A stretch of 64,000 bases of DNA from Brachycybe producta (taxonomy: Eukaryota > Arthropoda > Diplopoda > Playtdesmida > Andrognathidae): assembly GCA_036925085.1 (NCBI GenBank), contig JAUPFP010000007.1:5427558-5491557 (forward strand), read 5' to 3'. This document shows, piece after piece, positions 36,375-48,256 of this stretch. A model generated the notes under the pieces. That model ran no database searches. It saw only the letters and a program-made list of their open reading frames with translations, and was not told the DNA's origin. How positions within the stretch are numbered: position 1 is the stretch's first letter; the number at the start of each line of letters is the position of its first letter. The position numbers and the translations under genes were made by a program.

Positions 36375-37793
36375 ATATCTAAGAAAAAAAATGTTTTCAC
36401 AATGATTTTATATTTATTTGATGAAATAGAAATAAAATGTTATATATTTATTTTCTAATAAATATTTAGTTTGGCTAAACTAGAAAAAAGATTCAAAGAA
36501 TCCTATGAACTTTTGTGGCATCAGAAGAAGGCTATGTCTAGGACTGTGGGATGCATTGTATAATCTATTACCTTTCTTTCCAAACTCAAGCAGGTCACAA
36601 CCTCCTTGTATGTTGACCCAATGACATTGGCTATGGTATACAATTTCTCCACTCTTTCTCTACTGTGTTTTTCAGAACAAAGGTCGAAAAAGGTTGTATA
36701 ACACAGGACATGTAATGTTTCAATTTTTCACCATTTTAAACTTTCAGGTTACAATGTTTAATGCGGTAGAGTAGACAATGGGCGTTTTAACTTCGAAATA
36801 TGTTTGTTTTTGACTTCTGTATTCTCAATCAATGTCGTGTATAAATTAGACAACCTTGAAGTGAATTAAAATTGTCTAAGCACGTCCTCGACTAGTAAGT
36901 GGTGTTTACAACAGCAACATTTTTTTAAAGTCACTTCCAAAAGTTTAGTTTCAAAGTTATTATCTATGAAACTTTTGGTTTCAAATAAGCTTTCGATTTT
37001 ATTTTAAAAAAAGACATCTAAAAAATTGTCTGCTTTTTATTTCCCGGTATATACAGTATATTGCATGCTCTGCATAAAAAATCAGTTTCATGAATACTGT
37101 TTTAAATATTTCTTTGTAATGGTACATAATCGATATGATTGTCCAGTTTTGCAGTGCAATGGTATACCGCATTCTTTTTCAGCAATCGTTTCTAGATGAA
37201 TTTGTTAGATTTTTTATTTCTTGTAGTGGTAATAGATGTAATATGGTGCATAAAACTTAAGGCTGTACAAAAAGGGATTTGCCATCATGCAGGCACGTAC
37301 TTGCTAGTTTTTGTCGCAAAATTGCAAAAATGAAAATAGTACCAAGTGAAACTTTGATAACAAAAATATACACTAAAATTTAACGAGGGTGAAGTTCTAT
37401 GCATTTATTACTCCCAAGAGCAAATTATTTTTCTTCGGGCTGTTTTTTTTCTCCTCCCAGTTTGCTCTTGTCACGTGATGACGATCAACCAATATTAATT
37501 TTTAATAAAACGCCATTGCATGCAAATCAAAGTACAGTACAAAGTATTTTGTTATTTTAGTTAGATCAGACAGCAAACTTGTTTATTAAACTATTTTTTA
37601 TGTGATTAGAACTAATTACTCATGAACTAAAAGTTTAGATGTTTTATTTTAGCTGAAAATTACTAAACTCAATAACTGGAAAAGCTTTACAGATGATCAG
37701 CTGAGTTTTAGCAAAACTCTTTGAATTTAAAGCACTAAGCCATTTTTAAGTTTAAAAAAAATATTTGAATTAATTTCATCGAAAGAAATAACA
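36375..37793. other. Spacer between P450 copies 1 and 2
   Basis: AT-rich intergenic sequence. No P450 fragment, repeat terminus or RNA gene could be recognised. Confidence 0.6.
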
Positions 37794-40510
37794 ATGATTT
37801 TTGCACTAGCAACAACTGGCATTGCAATTTTATTTACATTAATCATATATTTTCTTTTTAACCGTTATAAACGTTTTCATCTATTTGAAGAGTTAGGAAT
37901 ACCTGGACCGAAACCACATTTTCTGAAGGGAAATCCTGTCAATTTGAAATTGGGATCATCACTGCGCTTTACCACATTAAGGCAGTGGAAGGAAAAATAT
38001 GGAAAAGTTGTCGGGTATTACAGCGGACCTTTGCCAACAGTTATAGTAAGAGATTTGGATGTCATCAAACAGATTACCATCAAAGACTTTGAAAATTTTA
38101 CCAACCGTAGTCCAAGGGTATTGCCATTGATGTTAGATTTAAAAACGGTTCTTAATCTTCAGGGACAGCGTTGGAAGGAGGTTCGTAAGATATTAACGCC
38201 GGCATTCAGTGCCATCAAACTGAGGCACTTAACTCCACTCATGTGGAAATCCGTGGAGGAATTCGGTGATGTATTAGAGAATGTGGTTAGAAAAAGTGCA
38301 GATTTCGATATTTATGATCGCTTTCTACGTTTCACATTGGACGTGATCTTGGAAACCACTTTGGCAATGAAAGTCAACTGTCAGCACGTGGAAAACAGTC
38401 ATTTTTACAAGATTGTCAAAAACAGTTCGGAGCCCAAATTGAGACCGACCATTTTAAAATATTTTCCGGGACTATCTAGATTCTTTAGATTTTTAATTGT
38501 CAAGAAACCGGTTTTTAAAACTTTTCAGGAAGTTTTCGATAATTTGACATATGTGATCAAAATGCGACGAAGTGACCAGAATTCGACGAAGACAGTTGAC
38601 ATGTTGCAGTTGTTGTTGGATGCGGCTGAGGAAGATCAAAAGATGCCCACTTCGTCATATATGGAACCAGTAAACGATGAAGAAATAATAGGGACTTGTT
38701 TAAATCTCGTTTTTGCAGGTTTCAAATCGACGGCTTCGACATTGGCTTACGTTGCGTACATGCTGTCCATTAATTCCGAGGTTCAAGACAAGGTTTATCA
38801 GGAAATAATTTCTAGTCTCGAGGTACGTATTATTTCCAGTGCCACAATTCGATGTTTAATTTTCAGTATGACCAGATGGCCTAGTCTGGAAGTATTAAAT
38901 TTTAAATTGTGCTTTGTAAATTGTACTATTCGCACCAAAAATATATTTCCTGTACCACTCTATTTAAATAGAGTAGTACAGGAAAAGAAATATATTTTTG
39001 GGGCGAATCTACTAATACAAGTATGGAGCTTCTTAGAAGCATTTTTTAAACGACATTCAAAGTGTTTCCAAAATTAAATGAATAAATTAACCGAGTGATC
39101 TGTTTGGAAGTGCATGTAATAATATTGTATCAGCATTTAAATACTGCCGTTAAACTTTAATGTCATTAATTAAATACTGATAAAACTATCGATGTCAAAA
39201 ATCAGCATTATAAAGTTATTATAAACCGATTATTTCAAAACAGATAGTCACAAAAATGTAACCATTCAGTTAATGTATTTATCTAGTTTTGGCAACACTT
39301 TGAATTTTCTTTAGAAGATGTATTGAAGAAGTTTCACGCTTGTTTAGGTAGATTCGCGCTTAGAATTGACCGTTTCTTGTACAACTGTTTAAAAAAAATT
39401 AGAAGAAATCTTTTTTTTAAAAAAAGTAGACTAGTAAGATGATTTTGTGAAAAGTATTCTCATGAATTATGACGATATCTTTAAAAATAAACTTTTTATG
39501 ATTATTAGGATAAAAGAAAATTCCAATGTCATTGTATTTTATTTACTGACTTTGAATTTTTTCTTAAAAAAATCGTCAGAATAAAAATTGTTTATATTTA
39601 AAATAAATTTAAGGAAAACAGTGCCAAGGTTTCTAAAAAAAAATTAAAAAAGTGAAGAAGAAAACTGGATGTAGTTTTAATAATTTTTTAAACTTTTAAC
39701 ATGTCTATTTTGAAAACTGTCAAATATAAAACAATGAATTACATTTAGTAGGTCGTTTTCAAACAACCATTAAATTATTACTTTTAAAGATATTATAAGA
39801 AACGTCTTTTGATTCGTTTCTATTTTCTCTTTCTTAGTTTTTAATAAACTTTCGACATTCTGAGCTGCTTTAATGCGGTGTATGTTTACTATTCACAACC
39901 ATTTTTGCTAAATAATTGCATAAAAATTGTATTGAAAGTTTTCTATTTTTAATGTCATCCTATATGTAGGACCTATCAAACGTGACGTATGACGATACGA
40001 ACAAACTGCATTATTTAGACCAAGTCATCGAGGAAACCCTTCGCTTGTATCCACCATTTCATACAATCAATCGAATATGCGGTCAAGATTACCAACTGGA
40101 TGGGATGAAAATACCAAAAGGAATGAAAATTGAATTGCCTATTTACAATATCCACCGTGATCCAGAGTTTTGGCCTGATCCAGAAGTATTTGATCCTGAA
40201 AGGTTGGAGCCTTTAATTTTCTAACACATACAATATATTTTGTACATGTCACTTTTTTTTACTTAGATTTTCATTAGAAAACAAAGGTAAAATTCATCCT
40301 GCAGCTTATACTCCATTTGGAATCGGACCAAGAAAGTGTATTGGAATGAGATTTGCTCTACTGGAAATCAAATTTGCAATAATTAAGTTGTTAACCAAAT
40401 ATCGTCTGGTTAAGTCTGTACTATCAAAACACCCTACAGAATCCATTCCAATAATAGTGTATATACCAAAAAGTCGCATGTATGTTAAGGTTGAACCAAG
40501 AATTTCTTAG
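37794..40510 (+). CDS. Cytochrome P450, CYP3 clan, copy 2 (501 aa), altered I-helix
   Basis: Same role class as its neighbours: a membrane-anchored monooxygenase of unknown substrate. Exons are 37794-38822, 39970-40202 and 40267-40510; intron 1 is 1147 nt (donor GAG|GTACGT, acceptor ATGTAG), intron 2 is 64 nt with donor AG|GTTGGA. The hinge is [10 protein letters not shown], the C-helix GQRWKEVRK, the K-helix ETLR (365-368), then FDPERF and [10 protein letters not shown] with Cys445. The I-helix reads AGFKSTAS from residue 308. The acidic residue of the usual AGFETT is lysine and the first threonine is serine, which may alter oxygen activation or substrate. No stops or frameshifts were seen. 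Confidence 0.93.
38823..39969 (+). other. Intron 1 of P450 copy 2
   Basis: It contains a complete palindrome (38928-39008). From about 39370 on it holds diverged copies of the dispersed repeat that makes up the interior of the AAGGTGGCTGAAT MITE (motifs such as TTTCAAACAACC and GACGATATCTTTAAAAATAA). The long open frame past the donor is intronic read-through. Confidence 0.6.
38928..39008. repeat. 81-nt palindrome in copy 2 intron
   Basis: The arms run ATTCGCACCAAAAATATATT to a centre of CTATTTAAATAG and back. A four-base bulge in the right arm and two mismatches are the only interruptions. There is essentially no loop. Confidence 0.85.
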
Positions 40511-41006
40511 ATCATTTTCAATCTTTGAACGGTTGAACCATTGACGAGCAACATTTAAAAATCAGTTTTTTTTAGTAATTAGTATATGTAATCCGAAAAT
40601 GGTATGATTTATGACTATAATTTTTTTAAAAAATATAAATTTGTTATGAAAGTCTGAAAGTATTTTATACCAAAACGTTGATACAAAAAATGTCATATTT
40701 TCAAACTACCATAAAAAGTTTGTGTTTAAATATATTTGAATTTGAAACGTTTTTCTTCAAGTAGCCCTGGAAGCTGGAGTGAGGATACTGCATACAGATA
40801 TGCATTTTAAAAATTCATGAAAATATAAACCCAAAAGGTTTCGATACAACTTAGAAGAAGTAATTATCAAAAAATATTATAAAAAAATTAGTTTAACAGC
40901 ATCGAGCCACGCTCTGAGAGTAAATGCTAATGTAACAAAAATGACCTCAGATGTGTTGTTAGTCTTATCATATGGCAACATGCCACGTGTGATCTTTGTG
41001 TATAGT

Positions 41007-41400
41007 TAAGGTGGCTGAATAGGTATTTATTTTGATTTTGTCCTCCTCCTGCCGGACGGCTCCACTGCAGTGGCTAATACTATAGATATGCTTCACAGAC
41101 GTTTTATTAACATTTGGACGCAAAAACGTCAAGCGAAAATTTTTTTTTTCAAAACTAGAATGGTAGAAGATTATGTTAAAAGTTCTTTCACAGAAACATT
41201 TTATAAAATAAACATTTTACAGCAGTATCAAAATGACCCGTTTCTAGGTTTCCTATAGACATTTCATGAAAAACTATTTTCGCCTTTTTCAAACTGTCAT
41301 AAAACGTATATTTTGAAGGATATCATCATGAAAATACTTTTAGCATTATCAACAACTACTCTTAAGTTTCTAGAACAATTTGCATTTTGTTTGTAATGTA
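41007..41400 (+). mobile_element. AAGGTGGCTGAAT MITE, copy with only one end
   Basis: Starts TTAAGGTGGCTGAATAGGTA then a TTTTGTCC...GGACGGCTCC stretch, matching 8550 and 9769. The interior (GACGCAAAAACGTCAAGC, TTTCAAACTGTCATAAAACG) matches the reverse complement of 8550-9091. The right end is not clear. Confidence 0.5.
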
Positions 41401-42320
41401 TCTCCTGAAAAACATTTGCTTGAAAAATATAAATTTTATCAACACCGTGGGGGGAAGAAGAGACCGTCTATAGAATATAATAGCCATGCTGCCTTAATCA
41501 CTTGTTTGAGACCTTTGTTGCATACAACAAAAATCTATATCAGTGCCTCAGATGTAAACTGTGTTAAGTCACATTTTTAAAATACACGATTTTAACTTTA
41601 TGAATCAGCTTGTCAAGTTCTATCAGTAGTAAACAGTGTTAAGTCCACAGTTTTACACCATGTTAAGTTCTTTATCTTATAAAGAGGAAAAATTTTGAAT
41701 GGCTCCCCTGTAAAATTTAGGTTTGGTGACTTAACGCAGTTTAACTCTCGAGGGACTGATATACTGATATGGGATGGAGAAAAAACGGGCTAAAGGTGAA
41801 TGCGACAAACGCATGTTCTGTAGTAGAGATGAAGAAGATAACCTTATTCTGTATTAATGTTTGTTCTGTTACCTTACGTGCATATACGTTAGCGTTCTAT
41901 TCATAATAATTACATATCTTGCATTAAACACAAGCATTGCGTCCTTTTAAGAAGTAATATTTAGTGGATTTAGGGTAATCATTCCTTTAGGGCAATTGGC
42001 ATAAGTGCGAATGTCTTTAGGGCAAATTTCTATATCCCCTTTTAAATAAGGGAAATTATGCATTTGGTACACCCTGCATATCTAGCCTCATGATTCAGTG
42101 ATGAACAGATGATGTGAATAGTGAGTGGTGGATGCCGTAGACTTTATATTGTCAGCTGTCAGAAACATCAACAAACAACAACAAAACCACACATCACGTG
42201 GTTGAATACGTGTTGTCAAATATTTAAACAAATGTTATCCAAAGAGAACAATAAAAATATAGAACAGACGTTATTATTCATTTTCAAAGTAACATAGATC
42301 TACAGTATATTAATAGGTAC

Positions 42321-42480
42321 AAAATAAGGTTTGTTGCAGGGTATCCAGTGAACGCGGTCTCCTACAGTCAATTGAAAAAATACAATGAATTGATAGTGTT
42401 TCACATTGACAATAGTATAATAATAGTACAAATCCAAGGTCAGCTGTATCCGGCATTAACGTTTCGCCTCTCTCCCAAGT
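42321..42480. repeat. Duplicated conserved segment upstream of copy 3
   Basis: Homologous to 58853-59030 upstream of copy 5. The shared core includes CTACAGTCAATTGAAAAAAT then ACAATGAATTGAT, and the similarity continues to AATCCAAGGTCAGC. It is missing upstream of copy 4. Both copies have CAGGG at the left, like a splice acceptor, and translate to a similar SYSQLKKYNEL-like stretch, so it may be an exon remnant. Not recognised. Confidence 0.45.
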
Positions 42481-42923
42481 AATATTTTTTTCTAGTAGCG
42501 AGTGAGAATTAACATTTTTTCAGTCTGGCATACACCAAACATGTAAACATGTTTAAAATTTCAGTACCACATCTGTTAATTTTTTCAAACATAAATTTAA
42601 ATCTCACATTTACGAGAGACTCGAGGTTTACCCAATTTTAGAAGTTCCCGAAGGCTTCCCAGTTTCTAAATGCTTAGGGGGCTTCTCAGTTTTGAGAGGT
42701 ACCCGGGGCTACATATTTGCGTTATGCTGCTGCTTCTTGCTTCCCTATAATAATAGCTTCCATTTGATTTGACATTTGAAGTAGATCACTAGCTTTAAAA
42801 AAAACAGTTTACCCTTTACTTAGAAAAACGTTGAATTACTTACTTACATATTGACATTGCATCCTCATTTCTTCCATATTGACAAAGCACTTTAATATGT
42901 TTGAAGTCTGACATAATGAAGTC

Positions 42924-42929
42924 TATAAA
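42924..42929 (+). promoter_or_regulatory. TATA-like element upstream of P450 copy 3
   Basis: TATAAA lies 92 bases before the ATG of copy 3, and TATAAG is at the aligned position upstream of copy 4. Confidence 0.45.
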
Positions 42930-44081
42930 CATGTATATCCATTCATAAAGTGAAGTGTGAGAGAGAGGAAGAGAAAAGCTTTTTTGTGAAGTAAGTTTTT
43001 TTTTCCAAAACAGAAATGGATTTCTCCAATGTTTTTAGTAGTCTTTTCATTGCATTTGTTGCACTTATATTTTATGAAGCCTATTCTCGTTAAAAACGGT
43101 TCCAATTCTTTAAAAAGTTGGGATTTCCAGGACCAGAACCTAATTTAATAGTTGGAAATCTTTCGCAACTGCGGTTCGGTTCTGATGGACCAGCTAAAAC
43201 TATGGAAAAGTGGAGACAAAAATATGGAAAGATTTTTGGGTATTTTTTGGTTGGCATTCCTACATTAGTCATAACAGATTTAGATCTCATCAAACAAATC
43301 ACAATCAAAGATTTTCAGATATTTCCTGATAGATTACCATTGAATAGTAATTTTGACCTAGGCATTTTGGGAAAGCATCTTATTTTTGCGACGGGTGCCA
43401 GGTGGAAGCACGTTCGAAAGACATTGTCACCAGCGTTCAGTGCTAGCAAACTCAGACATCTGATTCCCATCATGAAAAGAGCCGTGGAAGATTTCGGAAA
43501 TGAATTGACAAAAGTGGCTTACCGCGAGAAGGAGTTTGATATTTATGATCGGTTTCAACGTCTGACATTGGATGTCATCGGACAGTCTGCTTTGGCCTTG
43601 AAGATCAACTGCCAAAAGGTCAAGGAAAATAAACTTTACGAGGATGTCAAAAGAATTGTGACATTTGAGAAAAGTGGTCCAACTTTCCTAGGGTCTTTGG
43701 TGACACGTTTTCCAGTACTAACTAGGTTGCTGACATTTCTCGCAAGAAATAGTCCATTTGGGAAAAGTGTGCAGAGTCTGATTGGTAATCTAAAATCCGT
43801 CAATCGTGTGAGACGTGGCGAATGTATGGTCAAGACTGTAGACATGCTACAATTGATGTTAGAAGCAACTGCCAAAGACTAGGAATTGCCAGCTACGCAT
43901 GGAGCGAAATCAATGACTGATGATGAACTAATCGGGAACTGTTTCGCGTTCATTTTGGCTGGTTTCGAATTATCTTCAACAACTTTAGCCTATTTGTCGT
44001 ATGTGTTGTCCAAACATCCCGATATTCAGGAAAAAGTTCACAAAGAAATACAAGAAAATGTTACAGTATGGTATTTCTTAA

Positions 44082-45245
44082 TCCTCCAGAAATTCCAGAA
44101 ATTCCAGAAATTCCAGTGGCGTAGCCACAGGGGGGTCCAGGGGTGCGGACCCTCTCCCCATTCGAGATTCTATATACATACCAAAAAGAGCTGTGTTTAG
44201 ATTTGATAGTCTTTTCCTCTCTCTCTCTCTCAACCTGTACCTTCAGAACTCATTTTGTCTCACTACCATAATAGATGCTCAACTGAGCGACTTTTCAGCT
44301 AGTCACCAAGACGCCAACTACAGCATGCAGTGACAGGCAATTAGAAATCTGGACATACAGAAGTTGGCTCCGCCCTTTTTATGACGACTGGCAACTTCTA
44401 ATTGGTTGGTTAGGTAGTCTGATGTCACATGCTCCGCCCTTTTCAACGTCGAACCACACAACAACCCAATTAGAAGTTACCGGTCGTCATAAAAAGGGCG
44501 GAGCCAACTTTTGTATGTCCTGATTTCTAATTGCCTGTGCTTCAAACCATCATGTGGAACATTCCATCCAAGCAGGGGCGTAGCTAGGGAACTGCTAGAC
44601 CTGCGACTGCGGGGGGGGCACAGGAGGTTTGGGGGTGCAAAAAACCAAATGAAAGTCGATAAATTAAGCAAGTGATTCCGAATCGCTCGCTTAATTTATT
44701 CAGTTAATTTCGAAAATAAATCGACTTCAATTTCGTTTATTGTGCATAGAAATTTTTTTAGGGGGTGCTATTTTGATGAACGGCGGAACGGTTGGAACAA
44801 CGGTACGAACAGTCAGAAAAATATTAGGAACAGTTCGAAGGTTTGGTTTAGGAAAATTAAGTTGTTGCAGGGGGTCTGGGGGCGCAGACCTCGACTTTTT
44901 TTTTTAAGAATTATTAAATCAATTTAGTTCATTGTTCCGACTGTTCCTTAATTTGTTCAATTGGAGGAACGGTCGGAAAAATGGACAAAATTGATGCAAC
45001 AAGCTTCATTTTACATGTCGCAGCATGCCATCTTATAGCGGAAGTTGCGCAATTTGATTTCATATAATGTATACATGAACCTTATTAAACCCCCCTCACC
45101 GAAAGGTTTAAGGGCTAACTGTGTTGCATACAATGGAAAGTTCTTTAGGCAGTGTGGTGCGGTGCACCACGCTGTAGTGGGTTATTAACTTTATTCTGAA
45201 GAAATAATTTTGGACCCCACCCTCAATAAAAAAAAATCCTGGCTT
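44082..45245. mobile_element. Composite insertion in intron 1 of P450 copy 3
   Basis: Copies 4 and 5 run directly from the intron start into the sequence that resumes here near 45250 (GACGTGTTAAGACG). In between lie three CAGAAATTC repeats, hAT-like termini CAGTGGCGTAGCCACAGG (about 44114) and CAGGGGCGTAGCTAGG (about 44575), and MITE copy B. Several nested insertions are likely. Confidence 0.65.
44332..44539. mobile_element. Palindromic ACAGGCA MITE, copy B
   Basis: The ends read ACAGGCAATTAGAAATC and GATTTCTAATTGCCTGTG. Inner arms read GGCTCCGCCCTTTTTATGAC and its inverse. The arms pair for about 60 bp; the centre holds the TCTGATGTCACATGCTCCGCC spacer typical of the family. Confidence 0.85.
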
Positions 45246-45310
45246 CACTGACGTGTTAAGACGAGCCTCAACTCGTTTTGAAAACTACTAGAAAAAAATT
45301 CAGAATATGT

Positions 45311-45469
45311 CACCCCGCCCCTTTTACGAGGAACGGCAACTTCTAATTGGTTTGTTATTTGGTCTGATGCCTCACCCTTTTCAATTTTAAATTGGTTGAT
45401 AATTGGTATGACGCTCATAAAAGGGCGGGGCAAACGACTGTATTTTGCTGTGCTTAAATGCCTGTTAGA
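45311..45469. mobile_element. Palindromic ACAGGCA MITE, copy C (5' truncated)
   Basis: It begins in the CCGCCCCTTTTACGAGGA arm without the terminal ACAGGCA and ends at AAATGCCTGT. It splits sequence that is continuous in copies 4 and 5 (AGAATATGTTAGAAAATT). Confidence 0.75.
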
Positions 45470-46760
45470 TATTTGAGAAAAACTCTTCCCCAGGTCCCCT
45501 TGAAACGCAAAAATCATCATATACATGAGTACAAATACATATACCTCCATGTATATGATTGATATTTGCATTTCTGCGCTCCTAAACTTTGCACCCAAAG
45601 CAAAAACTGGTGCCCCCCCCTTAGTATAATCATTCTAGTAATTTTGCACACTTATTTCTGAACCCTGAGTTTTGTGCCTGAGGTAGGTGCCTCACAGGTC
45701 TTGCCCTATTCAAAGCTGATGATATTTGCGTTTCCACTACAACATGCCATATTTAGTTTGTTTGTTTAGAGTTTTTTTTTATTGATTTTAGAGTGGATGT
45801 TTGCAACATTAGTCCATAAACATTATAGAAATTTTTGGAACATTTTTAGTCTTCCAAAAAAAAACAAAAAAAACAGATTTTTATCAAGGTCATGCTGCAG
45901 CCACTCATGAATATGAGTGCAAACAAACTACAGTGATGTGATGTCATTTGTTATTTTTAAATAGGATGATCTGAATGTGGCATATGAGGATGTACATGAC
46001 CTTCCCATACATGGACCAAGTGATTAATGAAACCCTCCGTTTATATCCACCTGTTTGGTTAGTTGGTAGATACAACAGTCAAGAATATGTTATTGATGGA
46101 AAGAAAATACCTGCAAATGTGAAAATCGAAATTCCCATCAATTCCATTCATCGTGATCCAGAGTTCTGGCCAGAGCCTGACAAGTTTGTTCCAGAAAGGT
46201 AATTAATGCAAAAAATTGATATATTTTCAAACAAAGTTTTATTTTTTTGTTTTTATGCAACAAAAACGTGCATTTTAAAACAATTTTAAGATTGTATATA
46301 TGCGTTCTCACATTGCAAGAATATTTAAAGTGACTTCAGTATCTCTTGTTTCGACATGGTGTCGATACTGGTACTCCTCTAAACCGATATCGAAACTTCT
46401 AACAGTACATCGTTTACACGTACAAAGTTTTCTAGTGTATACTTGGCTTAACAACAAGTATTTATTATTACTATTACCGTAATGTATTATTTGTTTTATT
46501 TTTCTTTAAAACATTTTAGATTTTCTCCTGAAAACAAAGTGAAAATTCATACAGCTGCATTTATTCCATTTGGAATTGGTCCCAGAAACTGTATTGGAAT
46601 GAGATTTGCACTGCTTGAGATCAAACTTACAATGATTCGATTGTTACGAGAATATCGTTTGGTGCCTTCGGAAAACTTCTTTCTGGAACGATTTATTCCA
46701 TCAGCATTATTCGTTCCTAAAAACGGGGTCTTTGTTAAATTAGAATCACGAACAGCATAA

Positions 46761-47436
46761 AATCTTGTTACGTGCCTATTTTTTTTGGTGGTAGCATATA
46801 AGTTTCACTTTATTTTACTTTATGGATAAATTTTATAAATTTACGTTATTATTTTATGTAAATCTTTATTGAAATCAAAAAGTACTTATCTTGTGTATAT
46901 TGTCAGTTTTGTTTTAATAATTTTTTTAATTATTACTTGCAGTTGATGAGCAATAATCTAATTTTTTTTATCAGCTCGAAATGTGTGCCGAGATTTTTGC
47001 TATATAACAATAAAATCACAGGCTCTTTTGGATGGTTTTCAGTTGATAAAAAAAAAACTTTAAGACAAAGTTGACACATTTTTGACATAAAGATGTTCAA
47101 AAAAAGTATTTTTTTTATTTCAATAAAGATTTTCGTGAAATATTGACAGAAATTGATGAATCTTAGCTGTAACGTAGTTGCTAATAATTTTTCCATCACT
47201 GTATACTTTCATTTCATACTTTTTCTCAAGTATTGTTTTCTGTAAGCAACAATCAGGTGAAGATTATTGTCGAAGGATGCAATTTTTGCATTGTCAAATT
47301 ATGAAGTATGAACCCATTAGAATAATCTCCCAAAGTACACTGATTGAAGTTTAGCTGCTTATTAAAATCAGTGTCAGACTGATATCATAAAATTAAGGGT
47401 ACAGTTTGTCAGTTATAAATTTTAATTGTTAATTAA
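46761..47436. other. Duplicated 3' flank of copy 3
   Basis: Strongly similar to 56021-56960 downstream of copy 4. AATAAA at 47009-47014 could serve as a polyadenylation signal about 250 bases after the stop; it is retained in the copy 4 flank at 56279. Confidence 0.6.
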
Positions 47437-48256
47437 TGTAACGAATCTATCGTTTAGGATTCAGCGTTCTAGAATCACCCTGTACATGTAATCACGGATG
47501 TAATGAAAGGTTCTCACCTCATGCTTGGGGGTGGTTGGGAGGTTATCACAACGATGACTCCCTGCCCTCCAAGATGAGAAGAATAGACCAAAAGGACTGT
47601 ATCGATGGTTAATAGGATAGATCCTAGAAGAACCATCGATGCAGAACTTTTGGACGTGAGAATTTTTACAAATTGTTAATAGAAGGATGGTCGTACATCC
47701 TTCTGTATTGTTATAGTTTATACATCTTATAGATGTTTTCGTTCTTGTAAAAGTGATAGCTCACTTTTAGGTCCGAGTGTGTCCAAGAGACTTGGACACA
47801 CCTGGAGCCTTTGTTATCGTAATCAGATGTTTGCATTGTATTTTGAGTATAAATACAAGAGGTTGTAGATTGAGAGGAGAGATTGGAGATTCGGGATTGT
47901 ACACGACAGACCGCCTTTATGCTTAAGACCTAGCAAGACCGCTGCGATATCTCTCAATCTACAGGACTCTCTGTTTATTGAATAAAGATAGTATTTCAAC
48001 CAGTAATTTCGATGTGTGGACTCAGTCATTTTATGGGAGTGGGACAACGAAGTCTCCAGCAGCCGAGTGTAAAAGGACATCTCTACAATATTCTCTACCA
48101 CAGGTCTCCTGAGGTACCGACCCTTGTGTCCCTGGTGGTTAAGTGTGCAACACAAGAGCCAATAGACCGAAAGACTTAATCATCAACATCCATTCGACAC
48201 TTCTAGATGGCTAGCAGAAACCTCTCTACTAACCCGACGGAAACAGGGATGTTACA
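47437..48256 (+). mobile_element. Solo LTR (820 bp)
   Basis: Begins TGTAACG and ends GTTACA, flanked by TTAA on both sides (47433-47436 and 48257-48260). The copy 4 downstream flank at about 56955 has the uninterrupted site AATTGTTAATTAATGTTCTA, so the insertion boundaries are fixed. It contains a TATA-like GTATAAATACAAGAGG (about 47850) and AATAAAG (about 47980), as expected for promoter and polyadenylation signals. No internal retroelement genes remain, so it is a solo LTR left by recombination. The 4-bp target duplication is compatible with Ty3/gypsy-type integration. Confidence 0.85.

Larger units (their letters stand above)
40511..43015. other. Spacer between P450 copies 2 and 3
   Basis: It holds the AAGGTGGCTGAAT MITE copy starting at 41007 and diverged pieces of the same repeat at 40560-40900. 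Further right is the left flank of the tandem duplication, including the conserved segment at 42321-42480. No further gene is supported. Confidence 0.55.
43016..46760 (+). pseudogene. Cytochrome P450 pseudogene, copy 3
   Basis: Three exons align to copies 4 and 5: 43016-44065, 45965-46198 and 46520-46760. Exon 1 is nearly identical to that of copy 4, but codon 26 is TAA (43091-43093; TAC tyrosine in copy 4) and codon 289 is TAG (43880-43882; CAG glutamine in copy 4). Exon 2 has one extra base near 46003-46005 that breaks the frame before the K-helix. The I-helix threonine pair is lost (AGFELSST) and the PERF region reads FVPERF. The haem loop [10 protein letters not shown] is intact. Intron 1 carries about 1.2 kb of extra insertions after its first 17 bases. 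I call it dead; translation from an internal ATG would still meet the second stop. Confidence 0.95.

Noticed and set aside
38823-39077. Extension of P450 copy 2 past exon 1
   Set aside because: A perfect donor (GAG|GTACGT) and alignment with paralogs place the exon end at 38822; the extension runs through a palindrome.
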